Assembly: GCF_049943955.1 (NCBI RefSeq)
Contig: NZ_JBNFTW010000015.1
Location: 1 to 64,000, forward strand
DNA from: Desulfosporosinus sp049943955
Lineage (GTDB): Bacteria; Bacillota; Desulfitobacteriia; Desulfitobacteriales; Desulfitobacteriaceae
Reading direction: 5' to 3'
Length of the DNA stretch: 64,000 nt
Shown here: positions 17,608 through 26,620 of the stretch, piece after piece
How the letters are laid out: each line of letters opens with the position of its first letter
How positions within the stretch are numbered: the stretch's first letter is position 1
Position numbers and translations under genes: made by a program
Notes under the pieces: generated by a model
Told to the model about the DNA's origin: nothing
Seen by the model: the letters and a program-made list of their open reading frames with translations, nothing else
Databases searched by the model: none

Positions 17608-18609
17608 ATGAATCAGAAGGTCATAGCCTTTGGAGAATTACTGCTTCGGCTGTCACCGCCAGGTTATCAACGCTTGGTGCAGGCGGAACAGTTTGAGGCA
17701 GTGTACGGCGGGAGTGAAGCCAACGTATGTGTAACTCTGGCTTGCTTAGGAGCAGATAGCTATTTTGTCAGTAAACTGCCCGACAATCCCTTAGGCCATT
17801 CGGCGAACCAGCTTTTGCGCCGGTATGGTGTCAATACGGAATCAATGCTTTGGGGCGGAAAACGCTTAGGCATTTATTTTGCCGAAGCCGGATTTTCTCA
17901 GAGAGCCTCTCAAGTCATTTATGATCGTGCTAATTCTTCTGTCAGTGAATTAAGAGAAACGGAAATTGCTTGGGAGACTCTCTTACAAGATAAAGACTGG
18001 TTTCATATTACAGGAATCACGCCGGCTTTAGGGGAAGGATGTGCGGCAGCTGTCTTAGAGGGTGTAAAAACAGCTAGAAAATTAGGACTGACCGTTAGCT
18101 GTGATTTCAATTACCGTCAAAAACTTTGGTCCCCCCAACGGGCCGGAGAGGTTATGGCCCCTATTTTAGAACAGGTGGATATTGTCTCGGGAATAGGTCC
18201 GGTCGAAGCGGAGACTATCTTTGGCATTAGGGCAACTTCCTCCAACACCTATCAGGACTTAGCCTCTCAGTTAATGGACCGTTTTGGCTTTAAGCAAGTC
18301 CTCAATACCCTGCGCAAAAGCCAATCTGCCAATCGTCACCTTCTTTCAGCCTGGTTATTTGACGGAAGCACCTTATATACAGCGCCAGAGTATACGCTGG
18401 AGATTGTAGATCGGATCGGGGGAGGGGACGCCTTCTTTGGTGCCTTGATTTATGGCCAATTGTCCAATTATGGCCCTCAAAAATCCCTGGATTTTGCAGT
18501 CGCCGCATCAGTATTGAAGCATACTATTCCAGGTGACGTTAATTTAGTAACCCTGGGAGAAGTGGAATCGCTTCTTCAGGGAGATTCTATGCTGCGAGTC
18601 CAACGCTAA
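17608..18609 (+). CDS. kdgK: 2-keto-3-deoxygluconate kinase (PfkB family)
   Basis: The 333-residue ribokinase-fold protein has the N-terminal GELLLRLSPPG, the glycine pair region YGGSEANVCVTLACLG, and the C-terminal signature DRIGGGDAFFGAL, with the catalytic Asp near residue 274. The second position of the GAGD anion hole is Gly (GGGD), as in many KDG kinases. It phosphorylates KDG to KDPG for the preceding aldolase. CTAGGAGTGGTATC precedes ATG 17608. Last gene of the uronate operon. Confidence 0.93.
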   Translation: MNQKVIAFGELLLRLSPPGYQRLVQAEQFEAVYGGSEANVCVTLACLGADSYFVSKLPDNPLGHSANQLLRRYGVNTESMLWGGKRLGIYFAEAGFSQRASQVIYDRANSSVSELRETEIAWETLLQDKDWFHITGITPALGEGCAAAVLEGVKTARKLGLTVSCDFNYRQKLWSPQRAGEVMAPILEQVDIVSGIGPVEAETIFGIRATSSNTYQDLASQLMDRFGFKQVLNTLRKSQSANRHLLSAWLFDGSTLYTAPEYTLEIVDRIGGGDAFFGALIYGQLSNYGPQKSLDFAVAASVLKHTIPGDVNLVTLGEVESLLQGDSMLRVQR

Positions 18610-18639
18610 ATACGAGATACTGAATATCCTGCCTCGAAA

Positions 18640-18860
18640 AATATAGACCTATAAGGAAGGAAGCTTCGCCCACAAGAGTGAACTCATTGCATGGAAAGGC
18701 AGTAAGGCTCACAAAGGTTGCGTGGGGAAGCGCAGTCAGCGGTTCACCTCAGGTATTACCCGGAGGTTTGGCGGAGCTCCCGCGCAAGCGAGTGGGCGAG
18801 CCTTGGAATGCTCCCGCATCATCGGTATAGGTGGCTATAATATAGTACCTGAAGAGTACA
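18640..18860 (+). other. GC-rich structured intergenic segment, unassigned
   Basis: About 220 bases after kdgK are clearly richer in G+C than other spacers. They contain several short self-complementary stretches, for example GCTCCCGC near 18776 opposite GTGGGCGAGC near 18790. A 63-codon frame at 18722-18913 crosses a terminator and has no ribosome site, so I do not call it a gene. It may be a structured RNA or a mobile-element remnant. No known RNA family was recognised. Confidence 0.35.
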
Positions 18861-18901
18861 TGAACAAGGCGCATCCCAAAAAACTGGATGCGCCTTGTTC
18901 A
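18861..18901. terminator. Strong hairpin between converging kdgK and SNF2 transcripts
   Basis: Perfect 16-base arms TGAACAAGGCGCATCC (18861-18876) and GGATGCGCCTTGTTCA (18886-18901) enclose a nine-base loop. The plus-strand tail is TTGATTATTT. It sits between convergent genes and probably works in both directions. Confidence 0.75.
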
Positions 18902-18909
18902 TTGATTAT

Positions 18910-21900
18910 TTAACTCAAATCAAAGATTTCTTTAAGCTCCTCCTCAGACAACTTGGAAAGGAACGTTTCTCCAGGTTGAATCACGGAATCTACGAGAGCC
19001 TTTTTTTTAGCTTGCAAAGCACTGATTTTTTCTTCAACAGTTCCTTGGGCAATAAGTCGAATCACCTGAACAGAGTTTTTTTGGCCGATGCGGTGAGCTC
19101 GGTCTGTGGCTTGATCTTCCACTGCGGGATTCCACCAGGGATCGTAATGGATAACCATGTCAGCACCAATTAAATTGAGGCCAGTTCCCCCGGCCTTTAA
19201 TGAAATTAGAAAGACCTGGCCGCTTCCTGCATTAAAAGCGTTGGCCATTTTCAGCCGCTCGGCAGCTTTGGTTGCTCCAGAAAGATAGAAATGTTCAATG
19301 TTTTGTGAGTCTAAGAACTTCTCAATAAGATCCAGCATAGTTGTGAACTGGGAAAAAAGAAGGATGCGGTGGCCACTGCCCAAGGCATCTGTGATGACTT
19401 CCTGCAAGAGAAGCATTTTTCCGCTTTCGCCGGTGTAATCATTGAGGAACATGGCTGGGTGGCCGCAAATCTGCCGAAGCCTGGTAAGAGCTGCGAGAAT
19501 CTTAATGTGACTTTTATTAAAGCCTGCAACAGCCAGCTCTTGAGCTATCTGACCTTTTGCTTCTTGTAAATAAGCAAGGTATAGTTTTTTCTGTTCTTCT
19601 GTTAAAGACGCATAAAGCTGAGTTTCAATTTTATCCGGCAGTTCTTTAAGAACCTCTTTTTTCAGACGGCGTAAGATGAATGGATTCACATGGCGGCTTA
19701 ACTCGGTAAGAGGCGTGTCTTCTCCTTTGGCAATGGGGACTTCGAACTTTTTGCGAAATTCCGGGTAGGTGAGGAGATAGCCTGGCATGATATAATTGAA
19801 AAGAGACCATAGCTCAGAAAGGGAATTTTCGATAGGCGTTCCTGTTAAGGCAAAATAGCCTTTGGCTTGAATTTGTTGAACAGATTTAGCATTCAGGGTT
19901 TGTGAGTTTTTGATATGCTGGGCTTCATCAAGAAAGCAATAAGAAAACATAACATCCTTCAAATTGTCAATCTCACGGCGAATAATAGGATAGGAGATAA
20001 CAACAAGATCCCACTGGCTGATACCTTCTATTTGAGCTTGTCTTTCCTGCGGTGTTCCATCGATGACAAGAATTTTTAGAGAGGGTGTAAACTTTTGGGC
20101 TTCTGTCTGCCAGTTATAAATCAGTGAGGTAGGGGCTATAACCAGGGCAGGATCTGATGATGCCTTTTTTTCAGATAAAATAAAAGAGAGAATTTGGAGA
20201 GTCTTGCCCAGGCCCATGTCATCGGCTAGAATACCGCCTAAACCGCAGGCAGCTAAAGTCTTTAACCATTGAAACCCTGTCTTCTGGTAATCTCTCAAAA
20301 CAGGACTCACATCTGCGGGAAGTTCATAGTCTCCATCCTGCGGCTCAAGAACGCTTTGTACGAGTTGTTTAAAGGCCTTGTTGCGCTGCATTCCGGGGAG
20401 ATTAGCCTGACGGAGAAAACTATCAATATACATGGCCCGGTATTTAGGAAGATTAATAAGTTTTTGGTCCAGATCTTTGGCATTGAGATTTAAATTATCA
20501 AAGAGCTGAGCAACGGAGGTTAACTCAGGTTGGTTTAAATCAAGAAAGGAACCATCGCGCAGGCGGTGGTATTTTTTCTTTAAATGCAGGGAATAAAATA
20601 AATCTGTTAATTCGCTGGGATCAATATCGTTGTATTGAAAGGATACTTCAAGGATGTCTGACGTTTCATTTAAACGAACTTGACCGAAGAAGGTCGGAGC
20701 GGAACGAATTTTGAGTTTGAATTGATCGGAATAGTATATCTCGGCCAGATTCTGAAGCAGGGGGATTCCTTTGGCTATGAATTCAAAGATTTTATCGTCG
20801 TCATCAAGGTAAATGCGCCCTTTGGAAACAATAAATTCGGCCTGCTCCAAAATACTAAGGATTGTCCGTTCTTGTGTGATGGATCGAATGAGGATGGTCT
20901 CATCGGCGGAGTTAGTGGTAATGTCACGAGTTGAGGTGAAAGGGTTTATGGCAACATTTCCGTAATGAAATTCTAAACGTGCCGTAATGCCCATATCTTC
21001 AGAGCGATCAAAGAATAGTTTGGCTTCTAACATATCTTGACTGAATTTGTCTTCTAAGATGGGGTCAATAGAGATCGTTCCGATTTTTTCAATCATGGGC
21101 AAGGATTCAGAGACAAACGTTTCTTTTTGAGCCGCCGGAATAACAATGTCCGTCACAGCATTCCCGTTCAGGCTGCTTATAAGGGATGGAAGCAGGTCTT
21201 TTTGAGCTGCAGTCGCCTGATAAATGGTTTGATGGTACAAATAATAGCTGCCGTCTGCTGTTAATTGCAGGGGGATATCCGCGGATTCCAGGGTCAAGGC
21301 CAGGTCTTGATCCTGGGAATTCAGAGAAAATTCCAAGGACAGACCATCTCTGACAATTCGCATGCTTTGTGGACTCGAACTATTAACCTGGCAAAGAAAT
21401 TCTTTATTGTCCATTGCATCCAAAAATTTCGTCAGATAATAGCCGGATAAAGGCAGGGGTCTTTGTTTAAACAAATTCGAACTATAATAGCTCCCCTGCA
21501 TTTCAAGCAGAGAAGCATGTTGTTCATACATCTTAATCAACATGGAAACCAGCCCTTGATCTTCTGCCTTAAAGGTTTGACGCTGAGGCTCAAAGGTGAA
21601 TTGTTTGCCAAATTCCAGAGATTGGCCTGTTTTAAGAGCAGTAAGGAATTGCTCAAAGTCTTTCACGATATAAAGGCGCTGCAGCCCAATTTTAAGCTGT
21701 AAATCAGCTGATAAGTGATAGCCAGTCATAATAGTGAGCTCTGCATTTAAGGTTAGTTCTTCTAAATGAAAGTCCCGCTGTTGATGAGAAAAGGCTTGAA
21801 GGAATTTCTCCACAGCCTGATTTTGTTTCGAGGGCTTAGACCAAGACATTGTTTTTTGCAGAATAGTTTTTAGAACTGCAATGACGTGTTTACATGCACC

Positions 21901-22143
21901 GTGATATTCGGCAAAGGCAGGACAGGTACAGTAATAGGAGTGTAAGGCTCCCTCTTCTGCGAAGACTAACTGGACTTCATAACGTAAATTGCCGATGACA
22001 GAAGCGCTGACAGTACCTTTTTCAGAGTCATAGCTACAATCACGAACCCTATTGGTTAGGAAATAGGAGATTCCCTTTTTATAGACACGGTCATTATCAG
22101 CTAGTTTCATGATTTGTGGTTCTGAGATTAAAAAACGAGGCAT
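18910..22143 (-). CDS. SNF2-family helicase with SWIM zinc finger
   Basis: The 1077-residue protein has, in order, an N-terminal SWIM finger (YYCTCPAFAEYHGACKHV, residues about 71-88), a long bacterial SNF2-associated region (about 100-600), and then the ATPase. Motif I is LADDMGLGKTLQ near 645, and the DEAH-type box is LDEAQHIKN. Helicase C has SLKAGGTGLNLIGAD and DRAHRIGQ. It is a dsDNA translocase that remodels protein-DNA complexes, and in bacteria it is often linked to RNA polymerase recycling or stress. It is convergent with kdgK, and ATG 22143 has AAAGGAGTAATTTC upstream. Confidence 0.92.
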   Translation of the reverse strand: MPRFLISEPQIMKLADNDRVYKKGISYFLTNRVRDCSYDSEKGTVSASVIGNLRYEVQLVFAEEGALHSYYCTCPAFAEYHGACKHVIAVLKTILQKTMSWSKPSKQNQAVEKFLQAFSHQQRDFHLEELTLNAELTIMTGYHLSADLQLKIGLQRLYIVKDFEQFLTALKTGQSLEFGKQFTFEPQRQTFKAEDQGLVSMLIKMYEQHASLLEMQGSYYSSNLFKQRPLPLSGYYLTKFLDAMDNKEFLCQVNSSSPQSMRIVRDGLSLEFSLNSQDQDLALTLESADIPLQLTADGSYYLYHQTIYQATAAQKDLLPSLISSLNGNAVTDIVIPAAQKETFVSESLPMIEKIGTISIDPILEDKFSQDMLEAKLFFDRSEDMGITARLEFHYGNVAINPFTSTRDITTNSADETILIRSITQERTILSILEQAEFIVSKGRIYLDDDDKIFEFIAKGIPLLQNLAEIYYSDQFKLKIRSAPTFFGQVRLNETSDILEVSFQYNDIDPSELTDLFYSLHLKKKYHRLRDGSFLDLNQPELTSVAQLFDNLNLNAKDLDQKLINLPKYRAMYIDSFLRQANLPGMQRNKAFKQLVQSVLEPQDGDYELPADVSPVLRDYQKTGFQWLKTLAACGLGGILADDMGLGKTLQILSFILSEKKASSDPALVIAPTSLIYNWQTEAQKFTPSLKILVIDGTPQERQAQIEGISQWDLVVISYPIIRREIDNLKDVMFSYCFLDEAQHIKNSQTLNAKSVQQIQAKGYFALTGTPIENSLSELWSLFNYIMPGYLLTYPEFRKKFEVPIAKGEDTPLTELSRHVNPFILRRLKKEVLKELPDKIETQLYASLTEEQKKLYLAYLQEAKGQIAQELAVAGFNKSHIKILAALTRLRQICGHPAMFLNDYTGESGKMLLLQEVITDALGSGHRILLFSQFTTMLDLIEKFLDSQNIEHFYLSGATKAAERLKMANAFNAGSGQVFLISLKAGGTGLNLIGADMVIHYDPWWNPAVEDQATDRAHRIGQKNSVQVIRLIAQGTVEEKISALQAKKKALVDSVIQPGETFLSKLSEEELKEIFDLS

Positions 22144-22291
22144 GAAATTACTCCTTTAGCGGCATAATGCAACTAGACTAATTTTTACAGGAATCGAGTT
22201 AAGAATATCATAAATGAGGTTAGGCGTCTAACCTGACGCTTCAAGTTGTATAGGACAGCCGTGATAGGGAAGAGAGGTCAGCATTTGACAA

Positions 22292-24211
22292 ATGGCAAAT
22301 ACTAACAAGTTGTTATGGCTTAAAATCAGAACAACAATTTTCGGTCATCCTTTGGCAACGCATAATGCTGAGGAGGCAAAAGTTGGGGTCAGCGGAGGAA
22401 TTCCGGTTTTCGGGTCGGATATTATTTCGTCTCAGGGGTATGCTCCTGATGAGATTTTATATATCCTGCTGCTTGCCGGTTCATTGGGGTTTGCCTATAT
22501 TTTAAAAGTCTCATTTACCATTGTACTTTTAGTCATCAGTATTTTCCTGGTTTATCGTAAAGCGATCCAGAAATATCCGGAAGGCGGTGGATCCTATACG
22601 ATTGCCAAGGCTTATTTGGGTGATACCTATGGCCTGATCGCCGGGGCAAGTTTGACCTTGGATTATGTCCTGACGGTTGCCGTCAGCGTCAGCTCGGCGA
22701 TTGAAAACCTGACTGGGATTTTTCCCTGGCTTGCTTCCACTCCCCATAAAGTCATTGCTGATTGTCTGGTTATTATTTTTATGGCTTGGGTTAATCTGAG
22801 AGGCTTAAAAGAATCCGCCAAACTATTTGCTGTCCCTGTATATCTTTATATCTTAACCATGGCGATTTTAATCGGAACCGGACTGACAGAGATTTTTACT
22901 CATGGGGTAACACCTGCTGCCGCAGCAACTGGGCATCAGGCAGCATCCTCTGCCGGCGAGATGACCTGGTTTATTTTGGCGCGGGCCTTTGCCGGCGGAA
23001 CAACAGCTTTGACGGGTTTTGAGGCTGTAAGCAATGGAGTAACAGCCTTTAAAAATCCTGCTCAAAAGCGGGCTATTCATACCTTGTTTATCCTTGCAGT
23101 TATTGTATCAGCAGGATTAATCGGTTTGACTTATTTAGCGGGTGCATATCAGCTTGAGCCTTCAGAAGGGAATACCATCTTAAATCAATTGGGTATCATC
23201 ATTTTTGGACGAACAATTCCTTATTTTGTCCTCATGGGGACTGCAGCGGCCATACTAATTATTGCCTCAAGCACACCTTATGCAGGACTACCTATTTTAT
23301 TGAGTTTAATGGCACGGGATGGATTTACACCCAGGTATTTTAAAAATTTAGGGGACCGTTTAGTATATAGTGTAGGTATTTGGACCTTGTTTTTTGTTTC
23401 CAGTTTTCTCATCATTATTTTTCAGGGGGATACTCATATGATGCTTCCCCTCTACGCTATTGGTGTCTTTATTTCCTTCACCCTGACGGGAGCGGGGCTG
23501 GCTAAAAATACTTGGCAGGAGAAAGGAATCAAGTGGAAGTCAGACTTCGCTATTTTTAGCTTTGGAGGCATTGTGTCTTTCCTGGTCTTAATTGTGTTTA
23601 TTACGACTAAGTTTACCCAAGGCGCTTGGATTATTTTGTTGATTATGCCTTTGCTGGTTTTCATATTTCGGGGAATTAACCGTGTTTATCGAGGGGAAAT
23701 TCAAAACATTGAAGTTACCAGAGAAGCTACTGTTGACTTCCACAACTACGTCATGAAAGTTAAACAACGAAGGGAGCACGTTGAGCTAACAGACTATAAA
23801 AATAAAATTATTGTGCCGGTATATGATCTGAACCTAATAGTGCTTAAAACGTTAAGGTATGCTTACGCCTTAACGCCTCAAGTTTCTGCCGTTCATATTG
23901 CCTCCGATCCCAAACGAACGGAAAAGTTGCTGAAGCATTGGGCAGAACACCACATTGAAATTCCTTTGGAAATTGTTGAATCTCCCTATCGGGCAATGGT
24001 TCACGATTTTTTGAATTACGTTGATAACGTTGAGAAGAAAGGGGAATTTGAAACCATAACCGTTGCGATTCCGGAATATGTACCTGTAAAATTGTGGCAC
24101 AACATTTTGCATAATCAAACAGGACAGTTACTTAAACTAATGTTGCTGCTTAGGAAGAGTATTTTAGTGACGAGTGTCCCATATCATCCTGAGACGAACG
24201 AAGGCGCATAG
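22292..24211 (+). CDS. KimA-like APC-superfamily permease (possible K+ importer)
   Basis: The 639-residue protein has about 12 membrane spans (residues 40-470) and a cytoplasmic C-terminal domain of about 160 residues. The N-terminus GIPVFGSDIISSQGYAPDEI and the block YPEGGGSYTIAKAYLGDTYG resemble the KimA/YdaO K+:H+ symporters rather than typical amino acid permeases. The soluble tail starting near IIVPVYDLNLIVLKTL fits the KimA USP-like tail that binds c-di-AMP. GAGAGGTCAG lies upstream of ATG 22292. The 148-base divergent spacer to the SNF2 gene holds a short inverted repeat, AGGTTAGGCGTCTAACCT. Substrate is inferred. Confidence 0.8.
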   Translation: MANTNKLLWLKIRTTIFGHPLATHNAEEAKVGVSGGIPVFGSDIISSQGYAPDEILYILLLAGSLGFAYILKVSFTIVLLVISIFLVYRKAIQKYPEGGGSYTIAKAYLGDTYGLIAGASLTLDYVLTVAVSVSSAIENLTGIFPWLASTPHKVIADCLVIIFMAWVNLRGLKESAKLFAVPVYLYILTMAILIGTGLTEIFTHGVTPAAAATGHQAASSAGEMTWFILARAFAGGTTALTGFEAVSNGVTAFKNPAQKRAIHTLFILAVIVSAGLIGLTYLAGAYQLEPSEGNTILNQLGIIIFGRTIPYFVLMGTAAAILIIASSTPYAGLPILLSLMARDGFTPRYFKNLGDRLVYSVGIWTLFFVSSFLIIIFQGDTHMMLPLYAIGVFISFTLTGAGLAKNTWQEKGIKWKSDFAIFSFGGIVSFLVLIVFITTKFTQGAWIILLIMPLLVFIFRGINRVYRGEIQNIEVTREATVDFHNYVMKVKQRREHVELTDYKNKIIVPVYDLNLIVLKTLRYAYALTPQVSAVHIASDPKRTEKLLKHWAEHHIEIPLEIVESPYRAMVHDFLNYVDNVEKKGEFETITVAIPEYVPVKLWHNILHNQTGQLLKLMLLLRKSILVTSVPYHPETNEGA

Positions 24212-24395
24212 AAAATTAAATGTCTTCGTCAAGATGGGGGTCGAAATTGCTCTTTATTGAGAGGATTAAGACTGTTTTTTTGTGTATCCTGTTAAATCAT
24301 CAGGATAATGTCTCTGCTTCTATTGCAGGATAAATGAGCCTATATGTAGAAGAGGTAGACAAGCTACAATACGAAGCTTTGGGGGGAGATGTGCT

Positions 24396-24983
24396 ATGCT
24401 TATCACTTGTGACAACAATATGCAAATGGGCTATATTTACTTGATGCCCAATGATACAACTGTTGAGTATACCCTCGAGGAAAGCGACATTGGATTATAT
24501 TATGACATCAAAAGTCTCAGCATACCAAGGATAAAATGGCCGGGCATGGGCCAACTTTTAAATCAGATGCGCTTGTCGGTAAAGACCTATCGAGAGGCAG
24601 TCAATAATGTGTTTCATTGCGAATATTGGAATGATCTCGATAGTGAAGGTTATATGATGGGGATTGAACTTTATTTAACAGAAGACATCCTCTTGCCTCT
24701 TGTGGCTCATCAGGCCTTTAAGCTTTACGATGTGCGCTGGCGGAATCAAGATTTTAAAGTGCTGACCCTGGATGCTTATCTGGATGTTTTAAACAAGGAC
24801 AACGTTATTTATCCCTTAACCGCAGAGAAAGATGCCTTTGTTATTCTTTCTATAGATCCCCTCTCCAATGTGGCGAGAGTCATGGCTTTAATTTCCGGAA
24901 GAGATGATCTTTATCCGGTGGACTATCTCCGGCAGCCGCTGTTTATTCTGGCCAATTCAAGCCGCAGTTTTGAAAGTCAGTAA
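24396..24983 (+). CDS. Conserved hypothetical protein
   Basis: The 195-residue soluble protein has no signal peptide or membrane span. The N-terminal 45 residues (MLITCDNNMQMGYIYLMP) vaguely recall DUF2283-type small beta proteins. The remainder is mixed alpha/beta with no motif I recognise. GGGGGGAGATGTGCT precedes ATG 24396, a strong ribosome site. It stands alone between the KimA-like gene and the convergent aldo/keto reductase gene. Confidence 0.65.
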   Translation: MLITCDNNMQMGYIYLMPNDTTVEYTLEESDIGLYYDIKSLSIPRIKWPGMGQLLNQMRLSVKTYREAVNNVFHCEYWNDLDSEGYMMGIELYLTEDILLPLVAHQAFKLYDVRWRNQDFKVLTLDAYLDVLNKDNVIYPLTAEKDAFVILSIDPLSNVARVMALISGRDDLYPVDYLRQPLFILANSSRSFESQ

Positions 24984-25169
24984 GTTTATGGGTTATAATG
25001 CTGGAATTTAATATCTTATTAAATGGTAAATGAATCAAATCAGAAATGGTGGTTTTTCAAGAAAGCGGCACAGTATAGGTTGGTAATTTGGTTTTTAAGT
25101 ATAATGAAGTTGAGTCGGATTGACACAGGTTTTTTAAGGCATAAAGTCTTAGAGTAAAAAATGATAGAA

Positions 25170-25211
25170 AAGGGTTGTAACAGTTCATTGTCTGAATCTG
25201 TTACAACCCTT
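25170..25211 (-). terminator. Terminator of the aldo/keto reductase gene
   Basis: Perfect 14-base arms AAGGGTTGTAACAG and CTGTTACAACCCTT surround a 14-base loop. On the minus strand the stem is followed by TTCTATCATTTTTTA. The reductase stop lies 13 bases upstream. Confidence 0.8.
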
Positions 25212-25223
25212 ATACTTTTAAAT

Positions 25224-26369
25224 TTAAGAGGGGTTTGGCTCAAAGGCTTTTTGGACTTCCTTCAAATGTTCTCGAATTGGGAGCTGCTGAGGACAGACTT
25301 CTTCACAGGCACCGCACTCGATACAGGCAGAAGCTTTACTTTCCGGGGTAAAGAAGGTGTTATACGCAAAACGGGAGGAACCAAAATCATCATATATATG
25401 GGCGTCATTATAAAGGGCGAAGTTGTTGGGAATATTTACACCGGAAGGGCAGGGCTGGCAATAGCCGCAGGCCGTACAGTCAACCTTGTTTAAGGATAAG
25501 TATTGTTTTCTAACTTCGTCTATTAATTTATGTTCTTTGTCCGTTAGGGAATTGGCTTCGGAAATATCCGCCAGGCGTAAATTCTCGCCAACTTGCTCCT
25601 TGGTGCCCATCCCGCTTAAGAGTAAGGTCACTTCAGGATGGTTCCAAACCCAGCGCAGTGCCCACTCGGCAGGCGATCGTTTGACCTCCGCCTTGTCCCA
25701 GAGTTTGAGTATGGAAGACGGAGGATTTTTAACGAGCTTGCCTCCCTTCAGAGGCTCCATAACGATTACGGCGAGCCCTTTTTCTGCTGCATACTTTAGT
25801 CCTTTATTACCCGCTTGGAACTCCGTATCCATGTAATTATATTGGATTTGACAGAAGGTCCAAGGATAGGCGTCGACAATTTCCTGAAAAACCGGGAATT
25901 TATCATGAAAGGAAAATCCTGCATATTTAATTCGCCCGTCTGCCAAAGCCTTTTGGAGAAAGTCTGCAAAGTCAAAGCTCTTGGCCTTTTCCCAGGTGGC
26001 TTTGCTAAGGCCGTGCAAAAGATAGAAGTCAATGTGATCTGTTTGAAGTTTTTTTAATTGTTCGTTGAGGATGCGGTCAAAGTCTTCACGACTTTGGCAG
26101 CGAAAAAGAGGGAGCTTCGTAGCAAGCTTAACTTTTTCCCGGTAACCGTTTTGCAGCGCTTTTCCGACTAATAGTTCACTTTGCCCTTGATGGTAGGGAT
26201 AAGCGGTATCAATATAGTTAACTCCGTTATCGATAGCATAACGGATTAAGGAGATCGCTTCCGGCTCATTGATTTTACTGGGATCTCCATTCAGGGTAGG
26301 GAGACGCATACAGCCAAATCCCAGAATTGAAGCTTGATAATCTAAACTGCCAAATTTTCGGTATTTCAT
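25224..26369 (-). CDS. Aldo/keto reductase with C-terminal 2x[4Fe-4S] ferredoxin domain
   Basis: About 381 residues from ATG 26369, with GAAGGGAAGTAGGTCT upstream; a 21-residue in-frame extension lacks a ribosome site. The N-terminal 290 residues form an AKR barrel (GFGCMRLPTLNG, NYIDTAYPYHQGQSE with the catalytic Asp/Tyr). The C-terminal part carries two Fe-S clusters: CTACGYCQPCP and CIECGACEEVCPQ. Such fusions are widespread in anaerobes and probably link NAD(P)H chemistry to ferredoxin-level electrons. Substrate unknown. Confidence 0.92.
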   Translation of the reverse strand: MKYRKFGSLDYQASILGFGCMRLPTLNGDPSKINEPEAISLIRYAIDNGVNYIDTAYPYHQGQSELLVGKALQNGYREKVKLATKLPLFRCQSREDFDRILNEQLKKLQTDHIDFYLLHGLSKATWEKAKSFDFADFLQKALADGRIKYAGFSFHDKFPVFQEIVDAYPWTFCQIQYNYMDTEFQAGNKGLKYAAEKGLAVIVMEPLKGGKLVKNPPSSILKLWDKAEVKRSPAEWALRWVWNHPEVTLLLSGMGTKEQVGENLRLADISEANSLTDKEHKLIDEVRKQYLSLNKVDCTACGYCQPCPSGVNIPNNFALYNDAHIYDDFGSSRFAYNTFFTPESKASACIECGACEEVCPQQLPIREHLKEVQKAFEPNPS

Positions 26370-26511
26370 AGACCTACTTCCCTTCTTTCGTCGTTTGGAA
26401 TTAATAGTTATAGCGTATACTCTTGAAAACAAGATTTCAAGGGGACTACTCCTTTGCTTAAGGAAAATGAGTATGGACAGAACGGTACTATCAGGAGAGC
26501 ATGTATTAAGG

Positions 26512-26540
26512 TGGACAATTGTCGCTGATCGAGGTATAAC
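26512..26540 (+). promoter_or_regulatory. Candidate sigma-A promoter of the aspartate kinase gene
   Basis: TGGACA (26512-26517), a 17-base spacer and TATAAC (26535-26540) lie about 80 bases before the kinase start. No lysine or other riboswitch motif is recognisable between promoter and gene. Confidence 0.5.
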
Positions 26541-26620
26541 TAAGATACGACTGTTATCATATAGTCTTAAAATTGGGATTTCTGTATTTTAGAATTAAGA
26601 AGAGGGGTTCAGCATTAACT

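Noticed and set aside
18722..18913. 63-codon frame after kdgK
   Set aside because: It crosses a strong terminator hairpin, has no ribosome site and shows no protein-like conservation that I can recognise.
22144..22291. Possible c-di-AMP (ydaO) riboswitch upstream of the KimA-like gene
   Set aside because: The spacer is short and lacks the conserved ydaO blocks. Only a small inverted repeat is visible.
26433..26620. Possible lysine riboswitch before aspartate kinase
   Set aside because: No lysine-riboswitch consensus elements or terminator were found.
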